Positions 19,522 to 28,525 of a stretch of 64,000 nucleotides of DNA are shown here, piece after piece (within the stretch, counting starts at the first letter, position 1; each line of letters begins with the position of its first letter). Position numbers and translations under genes: made by a program. Below the pieces are notes generated by a model that ran no database searches, had not been told where the DNA came from, and was given only the letters and a program-made list of their open reading frames with translations. Origin of the DNA: Nitrospirota bacterium (GTDB lineage: Bacteria > Nitrospirota > Nitrospiria > Nitrospirales > Nitrospiraceae); NCBI GenBank assembly GCA_016219645.1, contig JACRLR010000020.1:124001-188000 (forward strand). The letters run 5' to 3'.

Positions 19522-20220
19522 TTATACACGTCGAACCAACAGCAAGCCGCAGCCAAAGCCTTTGGCGGGACCGACGCCTTTGAGTAATGCATCTGCGAAA
19601 CGTGCGGGGTCAGCTATGGTCAAGCTGCCCTCGAAATCCAGCATGGATAGCTCAATGCTCTTGGCACTATGTTTTCGCCAGGTGCGATAACCGTCCGCAC
19701 GCACTGTGGCATCATCAAACCTGCACCCTAAACGTTCCGCACGCGCCCGCAGCCAGGTTTCACCCGCTTTCTGAGCTAGATAAGCCAGTGTTGGGCGTTG
19801 ATCTTCTGGCAAGTGTTTCCAATTCATCTGACGTTTGGCATCCATCACTACGTCATGACGCTTGCTGTGACTGCCCACTCCCCCTGCACGTGTCACAACA
19901 GGACTCACCCGCAATTTGAACGCTAGGCGATCGCCGACCTGAATATCAGGACGATAGGGCCTGGATTCGATATGCCACAGCCCTGCATGGTCGCGAGGCT
20001 GGCGCTGGGATAAAAGGTAAAACGCTGGCAAGCGGTTTTTGCTCTCAGTGCGGAACAGAAATTCAGCTCGATCTGTGCGGTCCTCCTTCGCCACGTCAAA
20101 TAACTTCCACAATGCCTGATGCTGTCCATAGGGATCGAGCACACCTAAATCAACAAGCTGGCAATAGGTAATGTCGGGCCTAGGTGTGACACGGGAGAGC
20201 CAATGGGGTTCGCCATTCAT
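19522..20220 (-). CDS. cas6e: Cas6e (Cse3/CasE) pre-crRNA endoribonuclease
   Basis: Cuts the array transcript at the base of each repeat hairpin and stays bound as part of Cascade. The 232-aa protein has the family pattern DPYGQHQALWKLF, with H34 in the catalytic position. The C-terminal glycine-rich loop VGPAKGFGCGLLLVRR contacts RNA in this family. Its ATG overlaps the cas5e stop by 4 bp (20217-20220), so translation is coupled. Confidence 0.94.
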   Translation of the reverse strand: MNGEPHWLSRVTPRPDITYCQLVDLGVLDPYGQHQALWKLFDVAKEDRTDRAEFLFRTESKNRLPAFYLLSQRQPRDHAGLWHIESRPYRPDIQVGDRLAFKLRVSPVVTRAGGVGSHSKRHDVVMDAKRQMNWKHLPEDQRPTLAYLAQKAGETWLRARAERLGCRFDDATVRADGYRTWRKHSAKSIELSMLDFEGSLTIADPARFADALLKGVGPAKGFGCGLLLVRRV

Positions 20221-21032
20221 AGCTGCCCTCCTTGTCCGAGGTGGGCCTGGTGTTCGTCACGCACCGTGAACTGCCAACTGCGGCGTGAGAGTGTCGCATC
20301 GCGGCGGATAATGGTTTGCTCTGGCAACAGGCGAGTTTCAGCGTCACCATCCCACAGCAACAAGGGCGCGCTGGGCTGGAAACGCGTATAAAGTTTAGTC
20401 CACCCGGCATCACCGCCCGCTTCTGCCACTCGCGCTAGAATACCTTCGAGGTGCATGCTGGCCAACGCATCTTCCACAGCTTCTGCGCTCTTCACCTCCG
20501 GTTGTAGCGGCAGCGCCAGTGGGCAAGATTTCCGGCCAAGATACAGCATGAAGCAGGGTTCCAGTAGTGCTCGACGCAACTCATGCAGAGTATATGGCGA
20601 GTTGCCTCGTGCCCATATTGCAACGGCGTAGAAAGCATCTTGGCGATACTCGCGGCGGGAAAGAATGGTGTTGAGATCAGACTTGTGACCATGGGTCAGT
20701 TCACCCCGTCGAGTGGAAAAGACTTTGCGGTTTTTCCCGGTACCGGACGAAGGCACTTGAGCCGTGTGGTAGTCAGTCAACGGCAAACCTAAAGCCTCTA
20801 TTCTTACTGCCATGCCATAGCCCTCAGCCAAGGCGATATGGCGTGACTCCCATTCGGCACGTTCCGCTTCCGTGCGCGCAGTATCCGGACGACGCAACCC
20901 CAAGGCTGCCGCCACTAGTCCTAGCACCGCTGATTTGGTCGGTGTCATCGCCGATGGTCGCGTCTCCCCCACCGCAATGTCGCCCCACGCGGCCAACGGC
21001 CCATAAAGCTGAAAGACGAGGTAGTCGCGCAT
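20217..21032 (-). CDS. cas5e: Cas5e (CasD) Cascade subunit
   Basis: A RAMP-fold Cascade subunit that caps the 5' handle of the crRNA. The 271-aa protein opens YLVFQLYGPLAAWGDIAVGE and continues RPSAMTPTKSAVLGLVAAALG, the diagnostic Cas5 N-terminal motif. Later it has DYHTAQVP and LTHGHKSDLNTILSRREYRQ. It overlaps cas7e by one base (TAATG) and cas6e by four. Confidence 0.94.
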   Translation of the reverse strand: MRDYLVFQLYGPLAAWGDIAVGETRPSAMTPTKSAVLGLVAAALGLRRPDTARTEAERAEWESRHIALAEGYGMAVRIEALGLPLTDYHTAQVPSSGTGKNRKVFSTRRGELTHGHKSDLNTILSRREYRQDAFYAVAIWARGNSPYTLHELRRALLEPCFMLYLGRKSCPLALPLQPEVKSAEAVEDALASMHLEGILARVAEAGGDAGWTKLYTRFQPSAPLLLWDGDAETRLLPEQTIIRRDATLSRRSWQFTVRDEHQAHLGQGGQL

Positions 21033-22228
21033 TACACACCTCCGCTCCCTGTGGCAAAGTCCAGGAGCTTCTGGAAGTCGCCTTCACCAGTCAGCGCGTT
21101 GATACTCTCACTCGGTAATGGTTGGCCACTGTGATACACCTTATCCAGATTAGTGCGCATGGTATCGAGCGCTGTCATGGCATTTACGATCATGCCTTCA
21201 CCATATTCGTTGACCGGCTTCATGAATGCCAGAGAGAGCCCACGCGGCTGGCGGCTGCCTTTTTCGGCCAGCACGTATGGCGCCCATGCCCGGTTGGCGA
21301 AGCTATTCTGCTTGCCGGTGGGGGCGACAGTGGCGGCAGCTTCAACCAACGCCTTAATTGTCTTTCCAGTCAACTCAGCATCGCCGCCTAAATTTTCTTT
21401 CAGCAGATCGCAGTCTATGCACACGTAGCTATAAAATAGCCCCGCCCCGAATCCCTGCTCACCCATATGCGCGGAACCGGCATCTACCTCGCGAGTATTG
21501 AGGTCATCCACGGCAGTGAAGAAGTCATCCTCCACAGCAGCACGATGAACGGTGATGGCATGGGCAACCTGGCACGCGGCGTCAACATTGAAATCCGGGC
21601 TTGATGCAAGCATCCGCCCAAACAAAGCTAAATCTGCAGATCCGTTCGCCTCTTTCACTTTGAGGACTCTGAGTTGCTCGGCAGTCGGTGGCCTGCCGCT
21701 CTCGCGCAAACTCTGAATCAGGGTGCCCAAAACCTCGATCTCCTTTTGCGAATAGAAGACAATCTGTTCGCTCTTGAGCGTTTCCTTGCTGACATTTGGC
21801 TTCTTGACCTTTTTCTTACTTTTGCCCTCAGGTTCCTCACCTTCAGTTTCTTCCTCACCATCTTTGGTTTTCTTGTCCACGAACTCCCCGGCAATCATCC
21901 ATGCCCACTTTGTGGCATTCTCATCAGATACCTTGCCATCAGGCTCAGCTTGTAATGTTCCAGGCTTCAACAGATCGGCCAAGGCGACCCCGTTCAATAA
22001 GGCATCCCTCATACGACGCCCAAGCTCTTTGGATCGTATGCCCATCTGATCGCTGACCTTTTCGTGGAAGGTGTCAGAGATACGCCACGCACGTTTCAAA
22101 CTCTGCGACGAGACACGCAGTCTCGGCACCCCGCCCATAACAGCAGTCTTGGGGCGATTCAGATCGTCGCGGTTGAGGCAGGCAGGTGGATAGCTGGTAA
22201 GTAGGTGCAATTGCAAAAAAGTGGTCAT
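21032..22228 (-). CDS. cas7e: Cas7e (CasC) Cascade backbone subunit
   Basis: The six-copy backbone that coats the spacer part of crRNA. The protein starts at the ATG at 22228, preceded by AGGAG; upstream codons to 22261 lack such a site. It opens TFLQLHLLTSYPPACLNRDD and has PKTAVMGGVPRLRVSSQSLK, the Cas7e signature. Residues ~118-150 are a Glu/Lys-rich, low-complexity insertion (DGEEETEGEEPEGKSKKKVK). I do not expect this in the shorter ~350-370-aa relatives; here the length is ~398. Downstream the family pattern resumes (FNVDAACQVAHAITVH, GEQGFGAGLFYSYV). Confidence 0.94.
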   Translation of the reverse strand: MTTFLQLHLLTSYPPACLNRDDLNRPKTAVMGGVPRLRVSSQSLKRAWRISDTFHEKVSDQMGIRSKELGRRMRDALLNGVALADLLKPGTLQAEPDGKVSDENATKWAWMIAGEFVDKKTKDGEEETEGEEPEGKSKKKVKKPNVSKETLKSEQIVFYSQKEIEVLGTLIQSLRESGRPPTAEQLRVLKVKEANGSADLALFGRMLASSPDFNVDAACQVAHAITVHRAAVEDDFFTAVDDLNTREVDAGSAHMGEQGFGAGLFYSYVCIDCDLLKENLGGDAELTGKTIKALVEAAATVAPTGKQNSFANRAWAPYVLAEKGSRQPRGLSLAFMKPVNEYGEGMIVNAMTALDTMRTNLDKVYHSGQPLPSESINALTGEGDFQKLLDFATGSGGV

Positions 22229-22261
22229 GGTTTGGTTTCTCCTAAAAATGTAGTAGGTCAA

Positions 22262-22807
22262 TTAAAGTGGCGCTGCAGCGTAATAGTCGTATGCCATTCG
22301 GCGGCGTGGATCGTTCGAACGTTTTTCGTCCATCGGTGACCAGTGCCAAAGTGTCGCCGCGAGGTCTGCCAAGTTCGCTTGGTCGCCCAGTAAGGCAAGT
22401 GCCCGTCGCAACAAGGTATACAGCTCCTCTACGTCATCACAGGCGAGCACACGGCGCACCCGCAAGTCAGACATGGCGGCCTTGTCTCCTCCGCTCTTAG
22501 GACTACCCATGCGGGTGGCAAGCGTCTCGGATGTTTCCGTCTTGACTCGCGCCGCCAATCCGGCGATGGCGGCGAGCTTTGGATAACGATAGTCCGCCAT
22601 GCCGTAGCCTGCTCGCCGTAACGAATTGAGCAGTCGGTGAAAGGCCGGACTCAGCATCACCTCGGTAAGACTGGCCGCTCGGCGTAGCGCGGCACGTTCA
22701 CCCCGGTCCGATTCCAATTTCTGCCACCATGTTCTCAGCACATCGAAGGACGGATGGTCGGGCTTGCCCTGAGGAAAGGGGTTGTCCGGTCTGGTTTTGT
22801 CACTCAT
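22262..22807 (-). CDS. cse2: Cse2 (Cas11e, CasB) Cascade small subunit
   Basis: The small alpha-helical Cascade subunit (two copies) that stabilises the displaced DNA strand. The 181-aa protein has the family pattern FDVLRTWWQKLESDRGERAA, then LRRAASLTEVMLSPAFHRLL and a C-terminal RVRRVLACDDVEELYTLLRR helix. A clear AAGGAG precedes the ATG. The gap to cse1 is 18 bp and to cas7e about 33 bp. Confidence 0.92.
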   Translation of the reverse strand: MSDKTRPDNPFPQGKPDHPSFDVLRTWWQKLESDRGERAALRRAASLTEVMLSPAFHRLLNSLRRAGYGMADYRYPKLAAIAGLAARVKTETSETLATRMGSPKSGGDKAAMSDLRVRRVLACDDVEELYTLLRRALALLGDQANLADLAATLWHWSPMDEKRSNDPRRRMAYDYYAAAPL

Positions 22808-22825
22808 GAAAATCTCCTTATAAAG

Positions 22826-24388
22826 TCAAGCCGTTTTGCGGACGAGTTGAGGCAGACCGAGCAGATCTTGTAGCTTCTTGCCAACAAGCAACTTCCCCAG
22901 ATCATTACGAGCCACCGCCACCCGACGGGGATCGGCAGCATCAAAATCTCCTGTCTGAGCGTAGTGGTCAAACACAGAGAAGGCGGCCAAACGGAGAGTG
23001 GCGAGCCAGCTTTCCGTCACACTCAAGTCGCCACTCGGCGTAGACAAAGTGGCCCGCAAACGCCGAACGTGTTCGTAAAAGCCAGCTTCCGTAGCACCCC
23101 AGAAATGGTTCTGAATGAAGGACAGATCGCCACGATTATTCTCTTTGTCAAGCAAGACATCCTTGATTCGCCAGCGCAGTATCTGGGCAACCCAACTAGC
23201 GCCACGAACCATGTGTTCCACCTGTCCCTTGAAGCTCACCTCTATTTCTCTTGGCACAATAATGATAGGCATCGTGGCCTCATACCAACAACGCGCCTTC
23301 ATCTTGTCCATATCGAACCCGAACGCCCATAGCCGTGCGTCTTCCCGTGCTACAGATCGAAACTGCTCGATTACCTTGGCTGGTCGGCGCTCACGGTTGC
23401 CGTCTATGCTGCTTTCAACTAGCCCAAGCCAATGCCGATAACCAATGCCACCTGGTTGTGGATGCACCGAGCTGGCAACACCGTCTTCGACATAATGTGG
23501 ACTCAAGGGGTGCTCAAAACCCTCGTAGCTCACACCATAATTTTTTGTGACAAAATGACGGCACACACAGCTAACCTCTGCCCCACAAAGATCGCAACAT
23601 GCCATCTTCTCACCCTTTTCGAAGTGCAATCGGATGCGTCTGGGCATAGTCCAGAATTGCTGATCAGGATGAACATCGACGAGTCCAGTAATTTCCGTTG
23701 GCGAATTGGGTTCGCTTGTGCGAGTGCGAGCCGACCAAGGAAAACGATCAACATCGTCAAACTTGTCAAGATCGGCGGTTGCAAGATAACGGGCTTTCGT
23801 TAAAACATTTCGCCAACAAGTTTCCCAAAGCGTTTCCCCAAGCACTAGTGTGCTTAACGGTCCCCCGCCACGCAGACCGGTGCGATGCCCCTGGCCACCA
23901 GAAGGCGCATTAGTCTGGAGGGTAAATAAAGCAGTTGCTGCGCATGGCGGGCAAAGCTGATTGACTCGCCCTCGCTTGATAAAGTGATCCGTGTTGTCTT
24001 TGAGAGTTTTTTCGCCTGGCGCCTCAAGCAAGAGAGCAGAAATGCTCTCTTGCTTACTCAAGTCAGAAGGTGAGAAATCCTGCATAAATGCTCTCTCGCC
24101 TTCCAACTCAAAAGCTCTTGCTACCGAAACAAAGCGCTTTCGTAACGTCTCCGGCGGTGGCGGATTTTCACGCCACTCCCACCAGCCGCTTTCGTTAGGT
24201 GTGCATGTGGTTTGCAGCAACCCGATAACAAACTGGATAAGTGCGCCGTCAAAGTCAGGGCGCGGCGAGGCAATGGCAACAATAGGACTCCTGCCATCGG
24301 TAAAATCTGTGATGCGCCAAGGTTCAACCTTTTCTTGTGTCCCGTCTGCCCTCCGGATGGGAATCCAGGGCTCATTGATCAGATTCAT
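22826..24388 (-). CDS. cse1: Cse1 (Cas8e, CasA) Cascade large subunit
   Basis: The large subunit that recognises the PAM and recruits Cas3. The 520-aa protein opens MNLINEPWIPIRRADGTQEK, typical of Cse1, with FDGALIQFVIGLLQTTCTP next. It has the TDHFIKRGRVNQLCPPCAAT segment and a second Cys cluster, CCDLCGAEVSCVC, which together look like a zinc site. The C-terminal four-helix bundle is present. Its start, with AAAGGAG, overlaps the end of cas3 by 17 bp. Confidence 0.94.
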   Translation of the reverse strand: MNLINEPWIPIRRADGTQEKVEPWRITDFTDGRSPIVAIASPRPDFDGALIQFVIGLLQTTCTPNESGWWEWRENPPPPETLRKRFVSVARAFELEGERAFMQDFSPSDLSKQESISALLLEAPGEKTLKDNTDHFIKRGRVNQLCPPCAATALFTLQTNAPSGGQGHRTGLRGGGPLSTLVLGETLWETCWRNVLTKARYLATADLDKFDDVDRFPWSARTRTSEPNSPTEITGLVDVHPDQQFWTMPRRIRLHFEKGEKMACCDLCGAEVSCVCRHFVTKNYGVSYEGFEHPLSPHYVEDGVASSVHPQPGGIGYRHWLGLVESSIDGNRERRPAKVIEQFRSVAREDARLWAFGFDMDKMKARCWYEATMPIIIVPREIEVSFKGQVEHMVRGASWVAQILRWRIKDVLLDKENNRGDLSFIQNHFWGATEAGFYEHVRRLRATLSTPSGDLSVTESWLATLRLAAFSVFDHYAQTGDFDAADPRRVAVARNDLGKLLVGKKLQDLLGLPQLVRKTA

Positions 24389-27104
24389 CTTTCACTCCTT
24401 TTTCGACAGTCAGTCCCATGACAGATGAATATGCGACACAGACTTCCTCGTCGCGTGTGCTTTTGGCATGTCCGCGCCATATGTCGCCGTCCGCTTGTAA
24501 CCCGACGATGATGACGTAGCGACCTTCATCAGGCATGGTGGTTCTAACCGCCGCTAGCGCCGTTGGCATGCGTTCACTTTCCTTGGCGATCAGGCGATAG
24601 GGGACGGTGAGTTCGGATAGTGCCCATTCCATTCCGGTCATGGTTTGTGCCCAGGGGTGAAAAACGCCATCCACCAGGCGAGCTAGCCGTAGACGTACTG
24701 TTTTTTCACCAAGACGGGTGGGAGCTTCTCCTTCGTCCTGCCATTGCAGGCTGGTGGGGCTGTAGCCTTCGTCAAAAGCGAGCAGGTTGCCGCGCGCCAC
24801 CCCTTGGTCGGCATGGCAAGCGCCCTCGGCTTTCAGCGCTATTTCTTTGAGTCCCTCTGGCAAGCTGTCGAAAGCTGCATCGTCGTATACGGCCTCTATC
24901 ATGTCTCGCGCTTGCCGCGGCAAATCGAACCCGCCGTTTTTGGAAAGCCAGCGAGCGGTCAGCCAAAGTTTTCCGTGATCGGGATAAACCATCCCTCCCC
25001 TCGGTAGTAAATCAGTCATCCAGCGCTTGCCTGAGTCTTCTACGGGCATGGGCATGAGCACAGCCAGCCGTGCGCCGCCGCGTCCATCGGCAATATTGAG
25101 ATCTTGCAGCCGGTTACCGTCGGCATCTCGCTTGTGACGTTGCAACCGCCCGGTACGCTGGACCACCAAATCAATCGGAGCGAGGTCGGTCACCATGTCG
25201 TCGAAGTCCACGTCCAGCGATTGCTCGATGACCTGGGTCGCGATGACCAGCTTTCCGCGTCTGGTGACGGGTGTGCTGTCGGGGCCGAAGGCAGCCTCAA
25301 TTTTTTCCTTGCCAATACGCAAGCGATCAACTAAGGCAAAGCGAGCATGAAAGAGCGTCGCCGGATATTCGGGATAGGAGGCATTCCAGACTTTCAAAGT
25401 TTCCACTGCGTCCGCCACGCTATTGCGTATCCACACAACGCAACGGCCTTGCGCGAGTAAATTTTGCAAGCGTTCCCGTACTTCCCTTTCCTCGTGCAGC
25501 GCTTGCACGTCAACATGACGGGCAGATTCTGCGCGAGTTTCAAGCGGCTGCTCGGCAAGCCCATTGGTAGAAAAATGGCTTGCCAGTGGATAACCAACTT
25601 CCATCGGGCGCGCCACCGTCAACTCCGCACCCTCGGCGAAGGCTTTGATATAGCGGGCGCGTTGAGTCAGCGGTAGCGTTGCTGACAGCAGAATGACCGA
25701 GCCGCCCAGAGCGGCATGAAAACGCAACAACCTAGCCAGCAGCTCACCCATATAGGAGTCGCAGGCATGGACCTCATCCACCACCAACACCTTGTTGGCC
25801 AGCCCCAACAACCGCAGCGACTGATGTCGTACTGGCAGCACCGCAAGGAGCGCTTGATCTAGGGTCCCAACGCCGAAATCCGCCAACAGGGCTTTCTTGC
25901 GGTTGTCTGCAAGCCAGGCTGTGCAGTTTCTGGAGGCTGATTCTTCCTCGGTCGTACCATAGCCAGCATCTCCGCGATTAGCTTCTTCCAGGCGGAATTT
26001 GAGACGATCCGCCGAATGAGCCAAGGCAAGCTGCGCCTCTCCACCGGCGAAGAATCGCCGCCAACCATTATCCCGGCGCACCCGGTCGAACATGGCATCC
26101 GCCGTCGCCATTGTAGGCAGCGCCAGATAGAGACCCCGCCCCTGGCCCCCCGCCATGAGGCGGGCGGCTAACGTTAGTGCAACTTCGGTTTTGCCGGCAC
26201 CGGTAAGTTCTTCCAGCACGAAGAGTTGCGGGTTGTTCGTGATGTGGATCGCCTCGGCCCAGGCTTGTAAGGGTGTGGGAGCCTTGATCCGCGGAAACAG
26301 TTTTTCAAATCCAGGAAAGATGGGCGTGGTAGGCGCCAGTCCGCTCTCAGCAACGGCTCGATGTGCTTGGGGGAGCGCCGTATCCCACCAGTATTTTGCA
26401 AGTCCGACTTCTGGTTTTCGATAGGGAAACCAGAGAGTGTTAGAACCTAGCCAGTCCGCCGTCACGGCAAGTCCTGAAAGCAGCCAAGAGGCTTGCCAAT
26501 AGCGTTCCGCCTGCCCGTCCTGGTGTGTAGGCAATGGATGTCCATCGGGCATCAACAACTCAGTCGCTTCGAGAACAAACTGTCTGGTATCCTCCAGAAC
26601 TTGAGCGGGAAAGTGATCCCGCAGCAGCCTTGCCGAATCCCCTGCGGAGAGATTTCTCGGCGGTTTCCCATGGTGACCGGTCACAGCCGCCAACCAAGGG
26701 CGCATCTGTTGCCCACCACGTCGGGCCAGCTCTGGGCGGTTCAGCCATTGAGGCAAGGTCTTCATCAGTAGTTCATAACCTAGGGTGTCATGACGCTCCC
26801 CTGGTCTGGTGTCCTCCGTCCGGCTCTGAAGTGTCTGCCACAAGTCGGACCGCAAGCTTTGGAAACCATCACCGAACTTGCCTGAATCGTGAAGTGCCAA
26901 GAGGAACGTTACCCAACCAGGCAACACATCCAAAGAAATTCCTGACAACCGGCCCAAACTCCCTAACCATGATGGCTGCGCATTCAGCAGCACTTGCCCG
27001 CACGCCGCCACATCCAAACAGTGATACGCCAGCGGATGCCAGCTTGTTGCACCGACATATTTCTCGTCGGCTTTGCCCCAGTACTGAAAATAATGATTCG
27101 GCAT
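24372..27104 (-). CDS. cas3: Cas3 HD-nuclease/helicase
   Basis: The effector that unwinds and degrades DNA marked by Cascade. The N-terminal HD nuclease has SWHPLAYHCLDVA, LALHDSGKFGDGF and TGHHGKPP. The superfamily 2 helicase has motif I LTGAGKTEVALTLA, II VVDEVHA, III LLSATLP, a VIATQVIEQSLDVDFD motif V and VI VQRTGRLQRH. A C-terminal Cas3 domain follows. All catalytic motifs are intact. I use the ATG at 27104; a GTG six codons upstream (27122) is possible and neither has a good ribosome site. First gene of the cas operon; I found no clear promoter. Confidence 0.96.
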   Translation of the reverse strand: MPNHYFQYWGKADEKYVGATSWHPLAYHCLDVAACGQVLLNAQPSWLGSLGRLSGISLDVLPGWVTFLLALHDSGKFGDGFQSLRSDLWQTLQSRTEDTRPGERHDTLGYELLMKTLPQWLNRPELARRGGQQMRPWLAAVTGHHGKPPRNLSAGDSARLLRDHFPAQVLEDTRQFVLEATELLMPDGHPLPTHQDGQAERYWQASWLLSGLAVTADWLGSNTLWFPYRKPEVGLAKYWWDTALPQAHRAVAESGLAPTTPIFPGFEKLFPRIKAPTPLQAWAEAIHITNNPQLFVLEELTGAGKTEVALTLAARLMAGGQGRGLYLALPTMATADAMFDRVRRDNGWRRFFAGGEAQLALAHSADRLKFRLEEANRGDAGYGTTEEESASRNCTAWLADNRKKALLADFGVGTLDQALLAVLPVRHQSLRLLGLANKVLVVDEVHACDSYMGELLARLLRFHAALGGSVILLSATLPLTQRARYIKAFAEGAELTVARPMEVGYPLASHFSTNGLAEQPLETRAESARHVDVQALHEEREVRERLQNLLAQGRCVVWIRNSVADAVETLKVWNASYPEYPATLFHARFALVDRLRIGKEKIEAAFGPDSTPVTRRGKLVIATQVIEQSLDVDFDDMVTDLAPIDLVVQRTGRLQRHKRDADGNRLQDLNIADGRGGARLAVLMPMPVEDSGKRWMTDLLPRGGMVYPDHGKLWLTARWLSKNGGFDLPRQARDMIEAVYDDAAFDSLPEGLKEIALKAEGACHADQGVARGNLLAFDEGYSPTSLQWQDEGEAPTRLGEKTVRLRLARLVDGVFHPWAQTMTGMEWALSELTVPYRLIAKESERMPTALAAVRTTMPDEGRYVIIVGLQADGDIWRGHAKSTRDEEVCVAYSSVMGLTVEKGVKDESDQ

Positions 27105-27139
27105 GATGAGAACACTACACACGCATCAACTGCTATGCG

Positions 27140-27230
27140 TCAACGTGCCTTCCGTGTCCTACTACCTCCATCCAACAGCGCAAACGGCACGCTGGGGCTA
27201 TACTCGTTCACCTGCTCAGGGTTCGTGGGC
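27140..27230 (-). pseudogene. Relic of the 3' end of the NP-repeat secreted gene
   Basis: On the minus strand this reads NEYSPSVPFALLDGGS before a stop, closely matching NRYNPNVPFAPLDGGS at the end of the intact gene at 28001-28360. At DNA level 27165-27191 and 28023-28049 differ at only 2 of 27 positions. No start, signal peptide or further repeats remain. The relic and the intact tail flank the toxin-antitoxin pair as direct repeats, which suggests duplication or insertion. Confidence 0.7.
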
Positions 27231-27256
27231 GCATGTGACCATCGAGGTTGCTTACG

Positions 27257-27298
27257 TGTTGACATGAATTGTACATGGCTGTACCTTTCAGATATATT
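27257..27298 (+). promoter_or_regulatory. Promoter and operator-like palindrome of the toxin-antitoxin pair
   Basis: A TTGACA lies at 27259-27264. A second possible -35, TTGTAC (from 27269), is 18 bp before the -10-like TATATT (27293-27298). Between them is GTACA-TGGC-TGTAC (27271-27284), a perfect 5-bp inverted repeat. Antitoxins of the Phd type commonly bind such palindromes to repress their own operon, so this is the likely autoregulatory site. Confidence 0.5.
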
Positions 27299-27313
27299 CA
27301 ATCGGAGGCCGTC

Positions 27314-27580
27314 ATGAAACTTTCGATCAGTGAAGCGCGCAAGCGGTTGCCGGCGTTGGTCCGCCGGATCCGTCGAGATGCGGGTGCCCGTGTGGAAATT
27401 ACGGTTCACAACGAGGTTGTTGCGGAGCTTCGCGCCGTGCAGCCCGAACCTGAGCCTGGAGCGGCCGCTCAAAGCTTGCTCCGCCTGATGATGAAGCTGC
27501 CGAAGCGGCGCGGGCGGAAGATCCCGATCTCTTCCCGCGTTAGGACCCATCTCTACGGCCGGCGTGGCGCGATCCGCTGA
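27314..27580 (+). CDS. Phd/YefM-type antitoxin
   Basis: An 88-aa protein whose first half has the Phd/YefM pattern (MKLSISEARKRLPALVRRIR, then VEITVHNEVVAELRAV). This is the DNA-binding fold that also neutralises a toxin through its C-terminal tail. The tail here is Arg/Lys-rich. GGAGG precedes the ATG at 27314; an upstream ATG at 27269 lies within the promoter region and is unlikely. The stop overlaps the toxin start by one base, the usual coupled arrangement. Confidence 0.8.
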   Translation: MKLSISEARKRLPALVRRIRRDAGARVEITVHNEVVAELRAVQPEPEPGAAAQSLLRLMMKLPKRRGRKIPISSRVRTHLYGRRGAIR

Positions 27581-27996
27581 TGACCCTCCCTGCTCTGGTG
27601 TTTTGCGATACATCATTCTTCTATGCCTGCCTTGATCCGAAAGACGTCAACCACGCGCGGGCGCGTATCCTTGTGGCGGAATCGGCTTCTGCCGGAACGA
27701 CGTGGTGCACCACCTGGGACATTGTCAGTGAAACGGTGACGCTGCTGCGATACCGGCGTCATTTTCGGGCCGCGCTTGCGTTTCTCAGCGAGGTCAAGCC
27801 CCAGCTTCAGATTGTCCCCTACGGCGATCGCGTGAGAACGGAGGCAGAACAGGTTTTTACGTCGTATGGCCGCGATCATCGCTTGTCTTTCTGCGATGCC
27901 ATCTCGTTCGTTGTCGTGACATCGCTGCTCAATCATGTTCCCTGCTTCACGTTCGATGAAGACTTCCGACACCTTGGCTTGACCGTTCTTCCTTGA
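27580..27996 (+). CDS. vapC: PIN-domain toxin (VapC-like ribonuclease)
   Basis: A 138-aa PIN-domain protein. Acidic residues in the expected places are D10 (VFCDTSFFYA), E51 (WDIVSETVTLL), D106 (LSFCDAISFVV) and D126/D128 (FTFDEDF). PIN toxins of type II systems cut tRNA or rRNA under stress; the target here is unknown. It follows its antitoxin with a one-base overlap and ends 4 bp before the convergent NP-repeat gene. Confidence 0.85.
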   Translation: MTLPALVFCDTSFFYACLDPKDVNHARARILVAESASAGTTWCTTWDIVSETVTLLRYRRHFRAALAFLSEVKPQLQIVPYGDRVRTEAEQVFTSYGRDHRLSFCDAISFVVVTSLLNHVPCFTFDEDFRHLGLTVLP

Positions 27997-28000
27997 CCAC

Positions 28001-28360
28001 TCATCGTCTTACCTTCCCGCTCCCTCCATCCAGCGGCGCAAACGGCACGTTGGGATTATATCGGTTCGCCGGGTTCAGTGGATTCTCTGGATGATACCGA
28101 TTCACCGGATTAAATGGATTGTTCGGACTGTACTTATTGACCGGGTTGGCTGGATTACCTGGATCGTAGCGGTTGACGGGATTGAACGCGCTATCCAGGT
28201 CATATTTGTTGGCCGGATTGAGCGGATTGTCCGGTTGATACTGCGTGGCCGGGTTGAAGATGTTGTAGTCCCTCTCATAGCGCTCATCGAAACTCATATC
28301 GGCGTGGCTTAGCGTGCCCCGTAGGAGCAGTAGCATTGCCGTTGCGATCGTGTTGCACAT
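28001..28360 (-). CDS. Secreted NP-rich 12-residue-repeat protein
   Basis: A 119-aa protein with a signal peptide (to about residue 20, ...RGTLSHA). Then come about six 12-residue repeats of the type NPxNRYxPxNPx (for example NPVNRYDPGNPA, NPVNKYSPNNPF and NPANRYNPNVPF) and a short FAPLDGGSGKVRR tail. I do not recognise a family; such repeats suggest an extended periplasmic or surface structure. AGGAGG precedes the ATG at 28360, which I prefer to the upstream codon at 28408. A diverged copy of its 3' end lies at 27140-27230. Confidence 0.7.
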   Translation of the reverse strand: MCNTIATAMLLLLRGTLSHADMSFDERYERDYNIFNPATQYQPDNPLNPANKYDLDSAFNPVNRYDPGNPANPVNKYSPNNPFNPVNRYHPENPLNPANRYNPNVPFAPLDGGSGKVRR

Positions 28361-28525
28361 GACCGCCTCCTTGTGTGATGGGGTGGTGGTGCGCCCAGTT
28401 TCACACAACGATATGACATCCGAGGTCCAGTCCTGTCTAATTCTGCTCCCGGCCTCCCCTGCTTATTTACCACAGGTTTACCGGCTCTCAGCAGTACCCA
28501 TCCAAGCCACGCGTGACACCCGGGG

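Noticed and set aside
27105-27300. A CreTA-like RNA antitoxin with degenerate CRISPR repeats upstream of cas3
   Set aside because: I looked for repeat-like GGGGAACAT or GGTTCATCCCC words here and found none; the adjacent pair is an ordinary Phd/PIN protein system.
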